From positions 107,586-171,585 of the forward strand of contig NZ_QKWH01000005.1 in assembly GCF_003244315.1 (NCBI RefSeq): a stretch of DNA of 64,000 bases. Direction: 5' to 3'. The notes under the pieces were generated by a model that worked only from the letters and a program-made list of their open reading frames with translations, was not told the origin of the DNA and did not search any database. Every line of letters starts with the position of its first letter. Position 1 is the first letter of the stretch. This DNA comes from Xylanimonas oleitrophica. GTDB taxonomy: Bacteria; Actinomycetota; Actinomycetes; Actinomycetales; Cellulomonadaceae. Positions 37,770-45,922 of the stretch are shown in pieces. Both the position numbers and the translations under genes were made by a program.

Positions 37770-39533
37770 TCAGCGGGGCACGTCGTGCCAGGCGTGGTCG
37801 CGGGGGCGCAGCCAGCGGTAGCCGTACCCGCTCAGCTGCACGCGAGGGCAGCGCTCGCCGTCCGGCCCGCTCGCCACGGTGGCCCGCGCGTACGGGTGGT
37901 CGGCCAGGACGTCGACCAGCGCGCCGTCGTCGGCCTCGGGACGCCCGTCGTCCCCGACATGCCCGGCGCCGGCCGGCGCCGGGCCCAGGTGCAGCGTCAC
38001 CTCGACGTCCTCGTCCGCGAGGTTGGCGAGCATGATCACCGACGACGACTCGTGCACGTAGCGCAGCGCGAGCACCGTGGTGACCTCCTCGTCACCGGGC
38101 CCCGTCACGCGCACCGGCTCGGGCTCCGCCAGGCCGGTCTCCCGCAGGCCCAGACGGGCCCGGATCATGTCGCCCACACGGCTCAGCAGCGAGTCGCCCC
38201 GCACCGTCTGGTCGTACACGTTGACGTTCTCGTACGAGTACGGGCCCTCCGAGACCACGGGCGCCGCCAACGACCCCGGGTCCGCCTGGGAGAACCCCCC
38301 GTTCGGGCCGTCCGTCCACTGCATCGGCGTGCGCACCGCCTCGCGCTCCGGCAGGGACAGGTCGTCGCCCATGCCGATCTCGTCGCCGTAGCGCAGCACC
38401 GGCGGGCCCGGCAGCGAGAACAGGACGGCGTGGGCCAGCGCGACGCGGCGCACGTCCCCGTCCAGCATCGGCGCCAGCCGCCGCCGGATGCCGCGCCCGT
38501 ACAGGCGCATCCGGCGGGTGGGTGCGAACGCCCGCAGCACCTCGTGGCGCTCCGCCTCCGTCAGCTGCTCCAGGTCCAGCTCGTCGTTGTTGCGCAGCCA
38601 CTGCGCGTACTGCGCGTGCCGGGGCGGTCGAGGCTGCTGCTCCAGCGCCCGCACCAGAGGGCTGGCGTCACCCCGGGCCAGCGCCAGGAAGAGGTGGTTG
38701 TTGAGCCAGAAGTCGAGCAGCATCGTCATGCCGTCGCCCTCGCCCGTGTCCCGGGTGCCGAAGTAGTCGGCGTACGCCTGGGGCTCCACGTCCACCTCGC
38801 CCAGCAGCACGGCACCGCTGCTCTGGGAGCTGACGACGTCGCGCATCTCGCGCACCAGCCACTGGCCGTCCTCGCCGTGCTCCGGGCGGTCCGGCGCCTG
38901 CGCAGCCCGCTCCACCATGAACGGCACCGCGTCCACCCGGAACCCGGAGACGCCCATGCGCAGCCAGAACGTCATGATGCGCTCCAGCTCGTCGCGCACC
39001 CGCGGGTTGTCCAGCGCGAGGTCCGGCTCGAACGAGTAGAACGTGTGCCGGTAGAACTGCTGCGCCTCCTCGTCCCACGTCCACACGCCGTCCTCGACGT
39101 CGGGGAACCTCGGCTCCACGCTCGTCGCGGTGGGCTCGTCCGCCCACACGTAGTAGTCGCGGTACGGGCTCTTGCGGTCGTGCCGCGCCTCCTGGAACCA
39201 GCGGTGCTGGTCCGAGGTGTGCTGGCACACCAGCTCGACCAGCACGTGGATGCCCAGCTCGTCCGCGGCCTCGAGCAGCCGCGCCATGTCGGCGAGGTCC
39301 CCCAGCCGCGGGTCCACCGCGAGGTGGTCGGCGACGTCGTAGCCACCGTCGCGGAACGGCGAGGTGTAGAAGGGCAGCAGCCACAGCGCCGTGGCCCCCA
39401 GCCCTCGCAGGTAGTCCAGCCGCTCCGTCATGCCGCGCAGGTCGCCCCAGCCGTCGCCGTCCGAGTCGAAGTACAGGCGCGGGTCCGCCTGGTAGATCAC
39501 CGCGTTCCCGTACCAGGAGCTGCGTACGCTCAC
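37770..39533 (-). CDS. GH13 alpha-amylase family protein, trehalose-synthase-like
   Basis: 587-residue (beta/alpha)8 glycoside hydrolase most like TreS: AVIYQADPRLYFDSDGDGWGD, ATALWLLPFYTSPFRDGGYDVADH. Catalytic nucleophile Asp is in GFRVDAVP near residue 199, acid/base Glu in GEVDVEP near 246 and the third Asp in RNNDELD near 316. Two normally invariant positions differ: region I reads ELVCQHTS (Asn replaced by Gln) and region IV RNNDEL (His replaced by Asn). The triad is intact but substrate preference is probably altered. Linked to an LLM oxidoreductase and a hydrolase. No glgE/treZ nearby. Confidence 0.88.
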   Translation of the reverse strand: MSVRSSWYGNAVIYQADPRLYFDSDGDGWGDLRGMTERLDYLRGLGATALWLLPFYTSPFRDGGYDVADHLAVDPRLGDLADMARLLEAADELGIHVLVELVCQHTSDQHRWFQEARHDRKSPYRDYYVWADEPTATSVEPRFPDVEDGVWTWDEEAQQFYRHTFYSFEPDLALDNPRVRDELERIMTFWLRMGVSGFRVDAVPFMVERAAQAPDRPEHGEDGQWLVREMRDVVSSQSSGAVLLGEVDVEPQAYADYFGTRDTGEGDGMTMLLDFWLNNHLFLALARGDASPLVRALEQQPRPPRHAQYAQWLRNNDELDLEQLTEAERHEVLRAFAPTRRMRLYGRGIRRRLAPMLDGDVRRVALAHAVLFSLPGPPVLRYGDEIGMGDDLSLPEREAVRTPMQWTDGPNGGFSQADPGSLAAPVVSEGPYSYENVNVYDQTVRGDSLLSRVGDMIRARLGLRETGLAEPEPVRVTGPGDEEVTTVLALRYVHESSSVIMLANLADEDVEVTLHLGPAPAGAGHVGDDGRPEADDGALVDVLADHPYARATVASGPDGERCPRVQLSGYGYRWLRPRDHAWHDVPR

Positions 39534-39655
39534 CCGGCCCCCTCGTCTGCCCGTGCGTCCTCGGCGCCTCGCGCCGTGCTCCGGACGACGCTAGGAAACG
39601 CAGCGGTCACTCGCAGGTCAGGTGGCGGGCGCGACCCGGTGGTGCCAGGAGGCTG

Positions 39656-40474
39656 CTAGAGGGTGCGGAAGGTGTCCGGCGTCGGCACGAACCGCACCGG
39701 GACGTGGATGCCGGCGGCGGTGAGCACCCCTGGCAGCCAGTCCGCCACCGCCGCCATGCCGGCCTGCTCGCTGGGCACGTGACCCACCACGACGAGGCCC
39801 TTGCTCACCCCCGCTGCCACGGCGTCGACGGCGTACCCGCCCGTCTCCCACTCGTGCACCTCCCCGGCCACCACGACGTCGACGTCGTCGCGCCGCAGGA
39901 GCGCACGGTTGCGGGCCGCACCGCGGAACCCCAGGTCGAGGCCCACGCGCTCCACCACGGCCTGCGGGTCGCCCACGTACCGCAGTGCCGTCGCCCCCAG
40001 CGTGGCCGCCACGTGGCGGGCCAGGTCCCCGAGCGTGGTGGGCGGCACCGTGGCCAGGGACAGGCCCTCGGCCGCCGGGCCCGGGTCGAGCACCCAGCCC
40101 AGCGCCGCCGCCGTCGCGGCGTCCACGGCGTCGGGGCACACGTCGTGCCACTGGTCGTGCAGGTGCCAGACGACGAGGCCCCGCTCGGCGACCAGCGCCC
40201 GCTTGCCGAGGTACACGGGGTCGGCCTCGGCCTCGAGGTCGGTCCGCGCGGCGTCGGCGTGGTCGTAGTAGAGCGGCTCGTGGGTGATCACCAGGTTCGT
40301 GCCTGCGCCGGCAGCCCGGCGCAGGACGTCGCTCGTGGCCGTCATGGTGACGGCGACCCCGGTGACGGGCGTGGCCGGGTCACCGTCGAGGAACGTGTCC
40401 ACGGTGCGCTCGCGGACGGGCGCGGGGATCGCGGCACGGACGGCGTCGACGACGTCAGCGGCGGTGGCGGTCAC
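39656..40474 (-). CDS. NIF3-like dinuclear metal centre protein
   Basis: 272-residue member of the Nif3/YbgI/DUF34 family. Metal-binding segments are THEPLYYDH, WHLHDQWH and GEVHEWE, followed by GHVPSEQAGM at the C-terminus. Family members form hexamers with two metal ions and are thought to be metal-dependent hydrolases linked to GTP cyclohydrolase biology. GTG 40474 lies 7 bases after TACGGT, so it is probably leaderless; GTG 40483 would overlap that box. Confidence 0.88.
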   Translation of the reverse strand: MTATAADVVDAVRAAIPAPVRERTVDTFLDGDPATPVTGVAVTMTATSDVLRRAAGAGTNLVITHEPLYYDHADAARTDLEAEADPVYLGKRALVAERGLVVWHLHDQWHDVCPDAVDAATAAALGWVLDPGPAAEGLSLATVPPTTLGDLARHVAATLGATALRYVGDPQAVVERVGLDLGFRGAARNRALLRRDDVDVVVAGEVHEWETGGYAVDAVAAGVSKGLVVVGHVPSEQAGMAAVADWLPGVLTAAGIHVPVRFVPTPDTFRTL

Positions 40475-40569
40475 ACGGACCACCGTAGGGCCGCCCAGCG
40501 TAGGCGCGTGTCTCGGGCCGGGCGTGTCCCGCGACGTGCCCCGGCGCCCGTCGCCTCATGCTCGTCGTC

Positions 40570-41214
40570 TCACGCCCGCCGCCACCACCGACGGCGCGAC
40601 CGGGCCTCGGGTGCGGCAGCGCCGCCGTCGGACCGCGACGCCGCGCCGGCCCCGGGGGCACCGCCCGGCACGGGCAGGCCGGCCGCAGCCCGGCGCTCGC
40701 GCCACGCGGCGACCTCGGCCTCGACGTCCCGCGTCGGCGTCACCACGGGCGGGCCGCCCCGGAGCTGGCGGCGTGCGTCCACCATGCGGGCGTTGAACTC
40801 CTCGAGGATCTCCCGCACCCGCGCCTCCGTGGGCTCCCGGTCCAGGGTCGCGTGCATGGCCCGGCTCTCCGCCCGGAGCTGGGCCGAGGGGAGCACGCCT
40901 GTGATCTGCTCTCGCTCCACCAGGCTCTTGAGCCACCAGTCCGGGTCGTGCGTCCCACTGATGCCCGGGATGGGCTTGCCGGCCAGCGGCAGGTCGTCGA
41001 ACTCGCCCCGCCGCACCGCCTGGTCGATCACCGTGTCGATGAAGCGCTGCCGGTCCCCCGGCACGGGCGTGTACCGCGGGCGGGGCGGTTCCTCGTCGTC
41101 GTCCTCGCGCGGCGCCGGGGCAGGCAGCCCCTGTTCGCTGCGCTCACGGTCGGCCTCGCGGTCGACGCGGTACTGCGCCGCGCGGCGGACCGGGTCGTCC
41201 TCAGGCTCGCCCAT
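40570..41214 (-). CDS. DUF1992 (DnaJ-homologue subfamily C member 28-like) protein
   Basis: 214 residues. The DUF1992 core is IDTVIDQAVRRGEFDDLPLAGKPIPG, followed by a PDWWLKSLVEREQ segment and a helical region. N- and C-termini are charged and Pro/Arg-rich. No J domain is present. Function unknown. TAACGT lies 6 bases before the ATG without a Shine-Dalgarno, again a leaderless-type start. Divergent from the aminotransferase gene. Confidence 0.85.
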   Translation of the reverse strand: MGEPEDDPVRRAAQYRVDREADRERSEQGLPAPAPREDDDEEPPRPRYTPVPGDRQRFIDTVIDQAVRRGEFDDLPLAGKPIPGISGTHDPDWWLKSLVEREQITGVLPSAQLRAESRAMHATLDREPTEARVREILEEFNARMVDARRQLRGGPPVVTPTRDVEAEVAAWRERRAAAGLPVPGGAPGAGAASRSDGGAAAPEARSRRRWWRRA

Positions 41215-41376
41215 GCGTCCACGTTAACGACCGCACCCCCTCACCGCCGCCGGGCACCGAGGTGGTGGGCGGCGCGCGGCACCGGGGGCGGTCGAGGAAG
41301 CCTCGTGGCCGGTCGGTCCCCGGCCGAGAGCGGACGCGCGCCGCCTGCGCCTGCGGGGCACGGGCATGATGGGCGC

Positions 41377-42546
41377 ATGAAGGTCTCGCGCCGCTCCCTC
41401 GTGCCCCCGTTCGCCGTGATGGAGATCTTGGCGGCCGCCAACGAGCGCCGCGCGCTGGGCCGCGACGTGCTGAACCTGTGCGCGGGCGAGCCGTCCACCG
41501 GGGCGTCCGACGTCGTGCGGGAGCGGGCGATCGAGCTGCTGCGCGCCGGGGACCTGGGGTACACGGAGGCGATGGGCGTGCCGGCGCTGCGCGCCGAGAT
41601 CGCGGAGCACTACCGGCGCTGGTACGACGTCGAGGTGGACCCGGCGCGGATCGCGGTGACCACCGGGTCGAGCGGCGGGTTCGTGCTCGCCTTCCTCGCG
41701 GCGTTCGAGGTCGGGGACCGTGTGGCTCTGGCTCGCCCGGGGTACCCGGCGTACAAGAACATCCTCGCGGCGCTGGGCTGCGAGGTGGTGGAGCTCGACT
41801 GCGGGCCCGAGACGCGGTACCAGCCCACGGTCTCGCAGCTCATGGAGGCGTACTACGAGGGTGGGCTGGACGGGTTGATCGTGGCGAGCCCGGCCAACCC
41901 GACGGGCACGATGATCGCTCCGGGGGAGCTGGACGCGATCGCGCGCTGGTGTGCGGAGCACGACGTCCGCCTGATCAGCGACGAGATCTACCACGGCATC
42001 ACGTACGGCGACGATGTACAGACTGCTACAGCCGCGATGTACAGCGAGCAGGGCGCCGTCGTCGTCAGCTCGTTCTCCAAGTACTGGGCCATGACGGGCT
42101 GGCGGCTGGGGTGGCTGGTGCTGCCCGAGGAGCTCGTGGCTCCCGTGGGCGCCCTCGCGGGGAACGTGGCCCTCTCTCCCCCGGCGCTCGCGCAGCACGC
42201 GGGCGTGGCCGCCTTCACCACCGAGGGGTACGCGGCAGCCGCTGCCAACGTGGAGCGGTACGCCACCTCCCGCGCGGCGCTGCTGGAGCGTGCGGACGAG
42301 CTGGGCTGGCGTCCCGTCGCTCCCGCCGACGGCGCCTTCTACCTCTACGGCAACATCGCGGCGAGCGGGCTCGACTCGATCGCGTACTGCGCCCGCCTGC
42401 TGGAGGAGGCCGACGTCGCGATCACCCCCGGCACCGACTTCGACGGCGTGCACGGCCACGAGTGGGTGCGCCTGTCGTTCGCCGCAGCACCCGACGTCGT
42501 GGCGCGGGCGGCGGACCGCATCGTGGCCTGGCAGGCGCAGCTCTAG
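41377..42546 (+). CDS. PLP-dependent aminotransferase, class I/II
   Basis: 389-residue fold-type I aminotransferase. The substrate/PLP elements are GEPSTGASD near the N-terminus, PANPTGTM, DEIYHGITY and the Schiff-base lysine in SSFSKYWAMTGWRLGW near residue 235. The C-terminal Arg is in WVRLSFA. It resembles aspartate/alanine-type enzymes; amino acid substrate unknown. The start at ATG 41377 has CATGAT 6 bases upstream. The open frame from 40558 is not conserved. Confidence 0.92.
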   Translation: MKVSRRSLVPPFAVMEILAAANERRALGRDVLNLCAGEPSTGASDVVRERAIELLRAGDLGYTEAMGVPALRAEIAEHYRRWYDVEVDPARIAVTTGSSGGFVLAFLAAFEVGDRVALARPGYPAYKNILAALGCEVVELDCGPETRYQPTVSQLMEAYYEGGLDGLIVASPANPTGTMIAPGELDAIARWCAEHDVRLISDEIYHGITYGDDVQTATAAMYSEQGAVVVSSFSKYWAMTGWRLGWLVLPEELVAPVGALAGNVALSPPALAQHAGVAAFTTEGYAAAAANVERYATSRAALLERADELGWRPVAPADGAFYLYGNIAASGLDSIAYCARLLEEADVAITPGTDFDGVHGHEWVRLSFAAAPDVVARAADRIVAWQAQL

Positions 42547-42588
42547 GCGGCCGGGCCCGCGAGCGTCCGGCGTGGCCGGCGCCCGGGG

Positions 42589-43263
42589 TCAGCCCTCCGC
42601 GGGCGGGGGCTCCGGGTCGGCCAGGAACTGCTCGATCTCCTGCGCCGTGGGGAACTTCTCGCGCCCAGGACGGCTGAACCAGCGCACGAGCCAGTCGGCG
42701 AGGTCCCGCACCGCGATGTTGAGCGTGTTCGACGCCAGGCGCAGGCGCTGGAACGCCTCCTCGCCGTCCACCGAGTAGGCCACCATGAGCACGCCCTTGG
42801 CCTGCTCGATCGCGGCGCGGCGCTCCGCCGAGGCCAGGATGGAGCGGGTTGCCTCGCGCTGGGCCACCTCCCGCTGCGCCTCGGTGACGTCGATGAAGTA
42901 GCCGATGAGCTCGACGACCTGGCCGGTGTCCGGGTCCTTGCGGCCTTGGCCGGTCACGGCGAGGGTGCGGACCTTGCCCTGGGCGTCGTAGATGCGGTGC
43001 ACCGAGCTGAACGCGTCACCGGTCGACGCGGCCTCGCGGAGCACGCCGTCGACCCGCGCCCTGTCCTCAGGGTGCTTGTGCGAGAGCATCATCTCGGTGG
43101 TGGGGACCACCTCGCCGGGCCGGAACCCGTGCATGGCGAAGACCTCGTCCGACCAGGCCCACCGGCCGGTGGCCAGGTCGAGCCGGTAACGACCCACCGG
43201 TGGCTGCTCCCCCGAGGCCAGCGCGGCCTCCACGGCCTCGTCGAAGGGCGCACTCTCGTTCAC
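42589..43263 (-). CDS. PAS-ANTAR domain RNA-binding regulator
   Basis: 224 residues: a PAS domain of the PAS_3 type (RYRLDLATGRWAWSDEVFAMHGF, then MLSHKHPEDRARVDGVL, ending GYFIDVTEAQREV). A C-terminal ANTAR domain follows (RAAIEQAKGVLMVAYSVDGEEAF, then RLASNTLNIAVRDLADWLV). ANTAR proteins bind paired RNA hairpins and act as antiterminators; this one is probably triggered by a ligand or redox signal in PAS. The C-terminal 25 residues are an acidic extension. GTG start; GAGGGAGA lies upstream. Divergent from the SDR. Confidence 0.92.
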   Translation of the reverse strand: MNESAPFDEAVEAALASGEQPPVGRYRLDLATGRWAWSDEVFAMHGFRPGEVVPTTEMMLSHKHPEDRARVDGVLREAASTGDAFSSVHRIYDAQGKVRTLAVTGQGRKDPDTGQVVELIGYFIDVTEAQREVAQREATRSILASAERRAAIEQAKGVLMVAYSVDGEEAFQRLRLASNTLNIAVRDLADWLVRWFSRPGREKFPTAQEIEQFLADPEPPPAEG

Positions 43264-43602
43264 GATGGTCGTCTCCCTCGATGGGTCGTGAATAAAGGGG
43301 CCTGTTCTCGACTCCCGCTCCGGTGCGGCACCGCCGCCTCCGCCACGACGCGCCGATGCGGATCACGGCTCGTCGGATCGAACCTTAGTTCACTCTTGAC
43401 AGCCCGGCGACGCCACGACCTGCGGTTTTACCGGTTCCGAAAAGCCGCCCGCAGGGAAAGGGCTCCCCACCTGCGACGGAGTTCTTCACGGCCCCGGAGG
43501 GGACTCGTGAAACTCCTTCACCCACGTGCGAGCGGGATGCCTCCTGCCTACGGTGCACGGAGGTCGAGGAGAGGCCAGACGACGTCCGACACGGAGGCTT
43601 CG
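43264..43602. other. Intergenic region between PAS-ANTAR and SDR genes
   Basis: 339 bases without a gene, holding the divergent promoters. A TTGACA-like hexamer lies near 43396 on the plus strand and a TACGGT -10-like hexamer near 43549, followed by GGAGGTCGAGGAG. The stretch around 43425-43445 is unusually A/T-rich (GGTTTTACCGGTTCCGAAAA), a form sometimes recognised by stress sigma factors; no exact match is claimed. Confidence 0.4.
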
Positions 43603-44472
43603 ATGTCCAGCCAGCCCGACTCCCCCGCCTTCCCCGCCCAGCAGCAGGAGCCACCCGGCCACACCGGCGACATGACGCCGCGACCGGACCACGGTGAGAC
43701 CAGCTACGAGGGCTCGGGCAAGCTCGTGGGCCGCCACGCCCTCGTCACGGGCGGCGACTCGGGCATCGGTCGCGCCACCGCCATCGCGTTCGCGCGCGAG
43801 GGCGCCGACGTCGCCATCAGCTACCTCCCCGAGGAGGAGGCGGACGCGCAGGAGACGGCGCAGTGGATCGAGAAGGCCGGCCGCAAGGCCGTTCTGCTCC
43901 CCGGCGACATCCGCGACGAGGCCACCGCCCGCGAGGTCGTGGACCGTGCGGCCTCGGAGCTGGGCGGCCTCGACGTGCTCGTCAACAACGCCGGCTTCCA
44001 GATGGCTCGCCGCGAGTCGGTCGAGGACATCGCCACCGAGGACCTCGACCGCGTCTTCAAGACCAACCTCTACGCGCTGTTCTGGATCACCCAGCAGGCC
44101 CTCAAGCACCTGGGCGAGGGCGGCGCCATCGTCAACTGCTCCTCCATCCAGGCGTACGACCCGTCCGGCACCCTGCTCGACTACGCGTCCACCAAGGCCG
44201 CGATCAACAACTTCACCGTCAACCTCGCCGCCGAGCTCGGCCCGCGAGGCATCCGCGTCAACGCCGTGGCCCCGGGCCCCATCTGGACGCCGCTGCAGCC
44301 AGCCACCCAGTACGAGGAGAAGGTGCAGAAGTTCGGGCAGGACACCCCGCTCGGCAGGGCCGGTCAGCCGGCCGAGCTCGCCCCCGCGTTCGTGTTCCTC
44401 GCCTCGAACGTCACCGCCTCCTACGTGTCCGGCACCGTGCTCGGCGTCACGGGCGGGCGCGCGGTGTTCTGA
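43603..44472 (+). CDS. General-stress-type SDR family oxidoreductase
   Basis: 289-residue classical SDR of the YdaD/YhdF/YgfF-like group with a ~35-residue N-terminal extension (FPAQQQEPPGHTGDM). Cofactor motif TGGDSGIGRA, NNAGFQM, catalytic Ser in NCSSIQAYDPS and YASTK. C-terminal PGPIWTPLQPAT is typical of these stress dehydrogenases. The physiological substrate is unknown. ATG 43603 has GGAGG 7 bases upstream; the earlier open frame is not conserved. Divergent from PAS-ANTAR. Confidence 0.92.
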   Translation: MSSQPDSPAFPAQQQEPPGHTGDMTPRPDHGETSYEGSGKLVGRHALVTGGDSGIGRATAIAFAREGADVAISYLPEEEADAQETAQWIEKAGRKAVLLPGDIRDEATAREVVDRAASELGGLDVLVNNAGFQMARRESVEDIATEDLDRVFKTNLYALFWITQQALKHLGEGGAIVNCSSIQAYDPSGTLLDYASTKAAINNFTVNLAAELGPRGIRVNAVAPGPIWTPLQPATQYEEKVQKFGQDTPLGRAGQPAELAPAFVFLASNVTASYVSGTVLGVTGGRAVF

Positions 44473-44508
44473 GGCAGCGTCCTCGGCAGCGCCCGAGGCA
44501 GCACAGCT

Positions 44509-44596
44509 CCGGTCCCTCACGGGGGAGGGACCGGACCCCGGCGGCGGCACCCGCCTCCGCCGGGCCGACGGCGGTCCCAGCAGCGGGACCGCCGTC
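44509..44596 (+). terminator. Two tandem hairpins after the SDR gene
   Basis: First stem CCGGTCCCTC / GAGGGACCGG (44509-44534), second stem GACGGCGGTCCC / GGGACCGCCGTC (44567-44596). Together they fill most of the 187-base gap before the DUF6098 gene. Confidence 0.7.
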
Positions 44597-44659
44597 GTCG
44601 TCCACAGGGACGGACCGCGCGACGCCGCGACCGCCCCGACCAGGAAAGAGGTGGGGGAG

Positions 44660-45082
44660 ATGGGGAAGGCGATGACGCTTCCCGCGGTGGGATCGCTCGA
44701 GGAGCTGGCCGACCTGGCCCGGCGGAGCAGGCCGCTGTACGTGCGGTTCAGCGAGGGCCCGCAGGCCGACGCCGAGTGCGTCAGCCGTGACCACGAGTCG
44801 GGCTGCGCGATGCCCGGTCTCTCGGCCAACCCGCTCGACCCGGAACCGTGGTGGGACCGCCCCGTGATCGACTGGGTGGCGCGTCAGGTGGTGCAGTACG
44901 CCCACCTGGAACGAGGCTCCCGGTTCGCCTGGGTGCTCACCGGCACCGTGGTGGGGCGCGGCCCCGACTGCGAGCCGCTGCTCGCCGACATCGAGCCCGT
45001 GGCCGCCATCCCGAGCGACGTGGTCCGCGCCGCGCGCGACCGGTACGAGCACGTGTTCGACGCCGGGCAGGACGGCGCGTGA
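44660..45082 (+). CDS. DUF6098 family protein
   Basis: 140-residue acidic soluble protein. Features are GSLEELADLARRSRPLYVRFS, SRDHESGCAMPGLSANPLDP, EPWWDRPVIDWVARQVVQYAHL and VLTGTVVGRGPDCEPLL, which I associate with DUF6098. Function unknown. ATG 44660 has GAGGTGGGGG upstream; ATG 44672 with GGGAAGG is also possible. Followed 28 bases later by the EEP gene. Confidence 0.75.
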   Translation: MGKAMTLPAVGSLEELADLARRSRPLYVRFSEGPQADAECVSRDHESGCAMPGLSANPLDPEPWWDRPVIDWVARQVVQYAHLERGSRFAWVLTGTVVGRGPDCEPLLADIEPVAAIPSDVVRAARDRYEHVFDAGQDGA

Positions 45083-45110
45083 GCTCCGCCGGCCGCCCTC
45101 CCCTGGCGCG

Positions 45111-45884
45111 ATGACTCGCCTCGTCACCTTCAACGTCCAGCACGGGCGCTCCCAGCACGACGGCCGCGTGGACCCGGCTCGCCTCGCCGACGCCGTCGTC
45201 GGGCTCGGCGGCGACGTCGTCGCGCTCCAGGAGGTGGACCGCTGGCAGCCCCGCTCCCTGGGGAGCGACCTGGCCCACGCCGTCGTCGAGGCCACCGGGG
45301 TCGTCGAGCACCGCTACCTGCCGGCGCTCGCAGGCCTCGTGTCCGGGCCGGGTGCCGCGCCCCGGCGCGCGCGCGGCGACGAGCCGCCGCACGTCCCCGC
45401 CTACGGCATCGCCCTGCTCTCCCGCCACCCGGTGCGCGAGTGGTGGCGGGTACGGCTGCCCGTGGCCACGCCCTGGCTCGGGCCGGTGCACCTCGGGCCG
45501 GACGAGCCGCGCGTCGCGCTGGCCGCCGTCGTCGAGACGCCGGACGGGCCGCTCACCGTGGTGGCCACGCACCTGTCGTCCTGGCGCCGCTGGAACCGCG
45601 TCCAGCTCCGCTGGCTGGCCCGGCACCTGCGGGCGGCCCCCCGCCCGCTCGTGCTGCTGGGTGACCTCAACGTCCCCGCCCCGGAGCCGGCGCGCATCAC
45701 CGGCTGGCGCCCGCTGGTGCACGTGCCCACGTTCCCGCGCCACCGGCCGCGCACCACCATCGACCACGTCCTCGCCGACGGCGACGTCGAGGCCACGGGG
45801 CCCGCCCGGGCGGTCGACACCGGGGTGAGCGACCACCGTGCGGTCGTCGTCGACGTCGCCGTGGGCGGCGGGCTCCACCCCTGA
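45111..45884 (+). CDS. Endonuclease/exonuclease/phosphatase family protein
   Basis: 257-residue metal-dependent phosphoesterase of the EEP superfamily. Motifs in order: LVTFNVQHG (Asn), ALQEVDRW (metal Glu), YGIALLSRHP, VVATHLSS (His), LLGDLNVP (Asp-Asn) and the C-terminal TIDHVLADG with GVSDHRAVVVD (Asp-His). All expected catalytic residues are present. Substrate could be DNA, a phospholipid or an inositol phosphate. No signal peptide. Confidence 0.9.
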   Translation: MTRLVTFNVQHGRSQHDGRVDPARLADAVVGLGGDVVALQEVDRWQPRSLGSDLAHAVVEATGVVEHRYLPALAGLVSGPGAAPRRARGDEPPHVPAYGIALLSRHPVREWWRVRLPVATPWLGPVHLGPDEPRVALAAVVETPDGPLTVVATHLSSWRRWNRVQLRWLARHLRAAPRPLVLLGDLNVPAPEPARITGWRPLVHVPTFPRHRPRTTIDHVLADGDVEATGPARAVDTGVSDHRAVVVDVAVGGGLHP

Positions 45885-45896
45885 CGGGGGTACGGC

Positions 45897-45922
45897 TCAC
45901 GCCCAGGGGTCACGCCCAGGGG
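45897..45922. repeat. 13-base tandem duplication at the dehydrogenase stop
   Basis: TCACGCCCAGGGG occurs twice head to tail (45897-45909 and 45910-45922); the second copy contains the minus-strand TGA stop, the first the duplicated, out-of-frame remnant. Confidence 0.85.

Noticed and set aside
45897..45922. Considered as an attachment site or target-site duplication
   Set aside because: Copies are directly adjacent with nothing inserted; simple slippage duplication.
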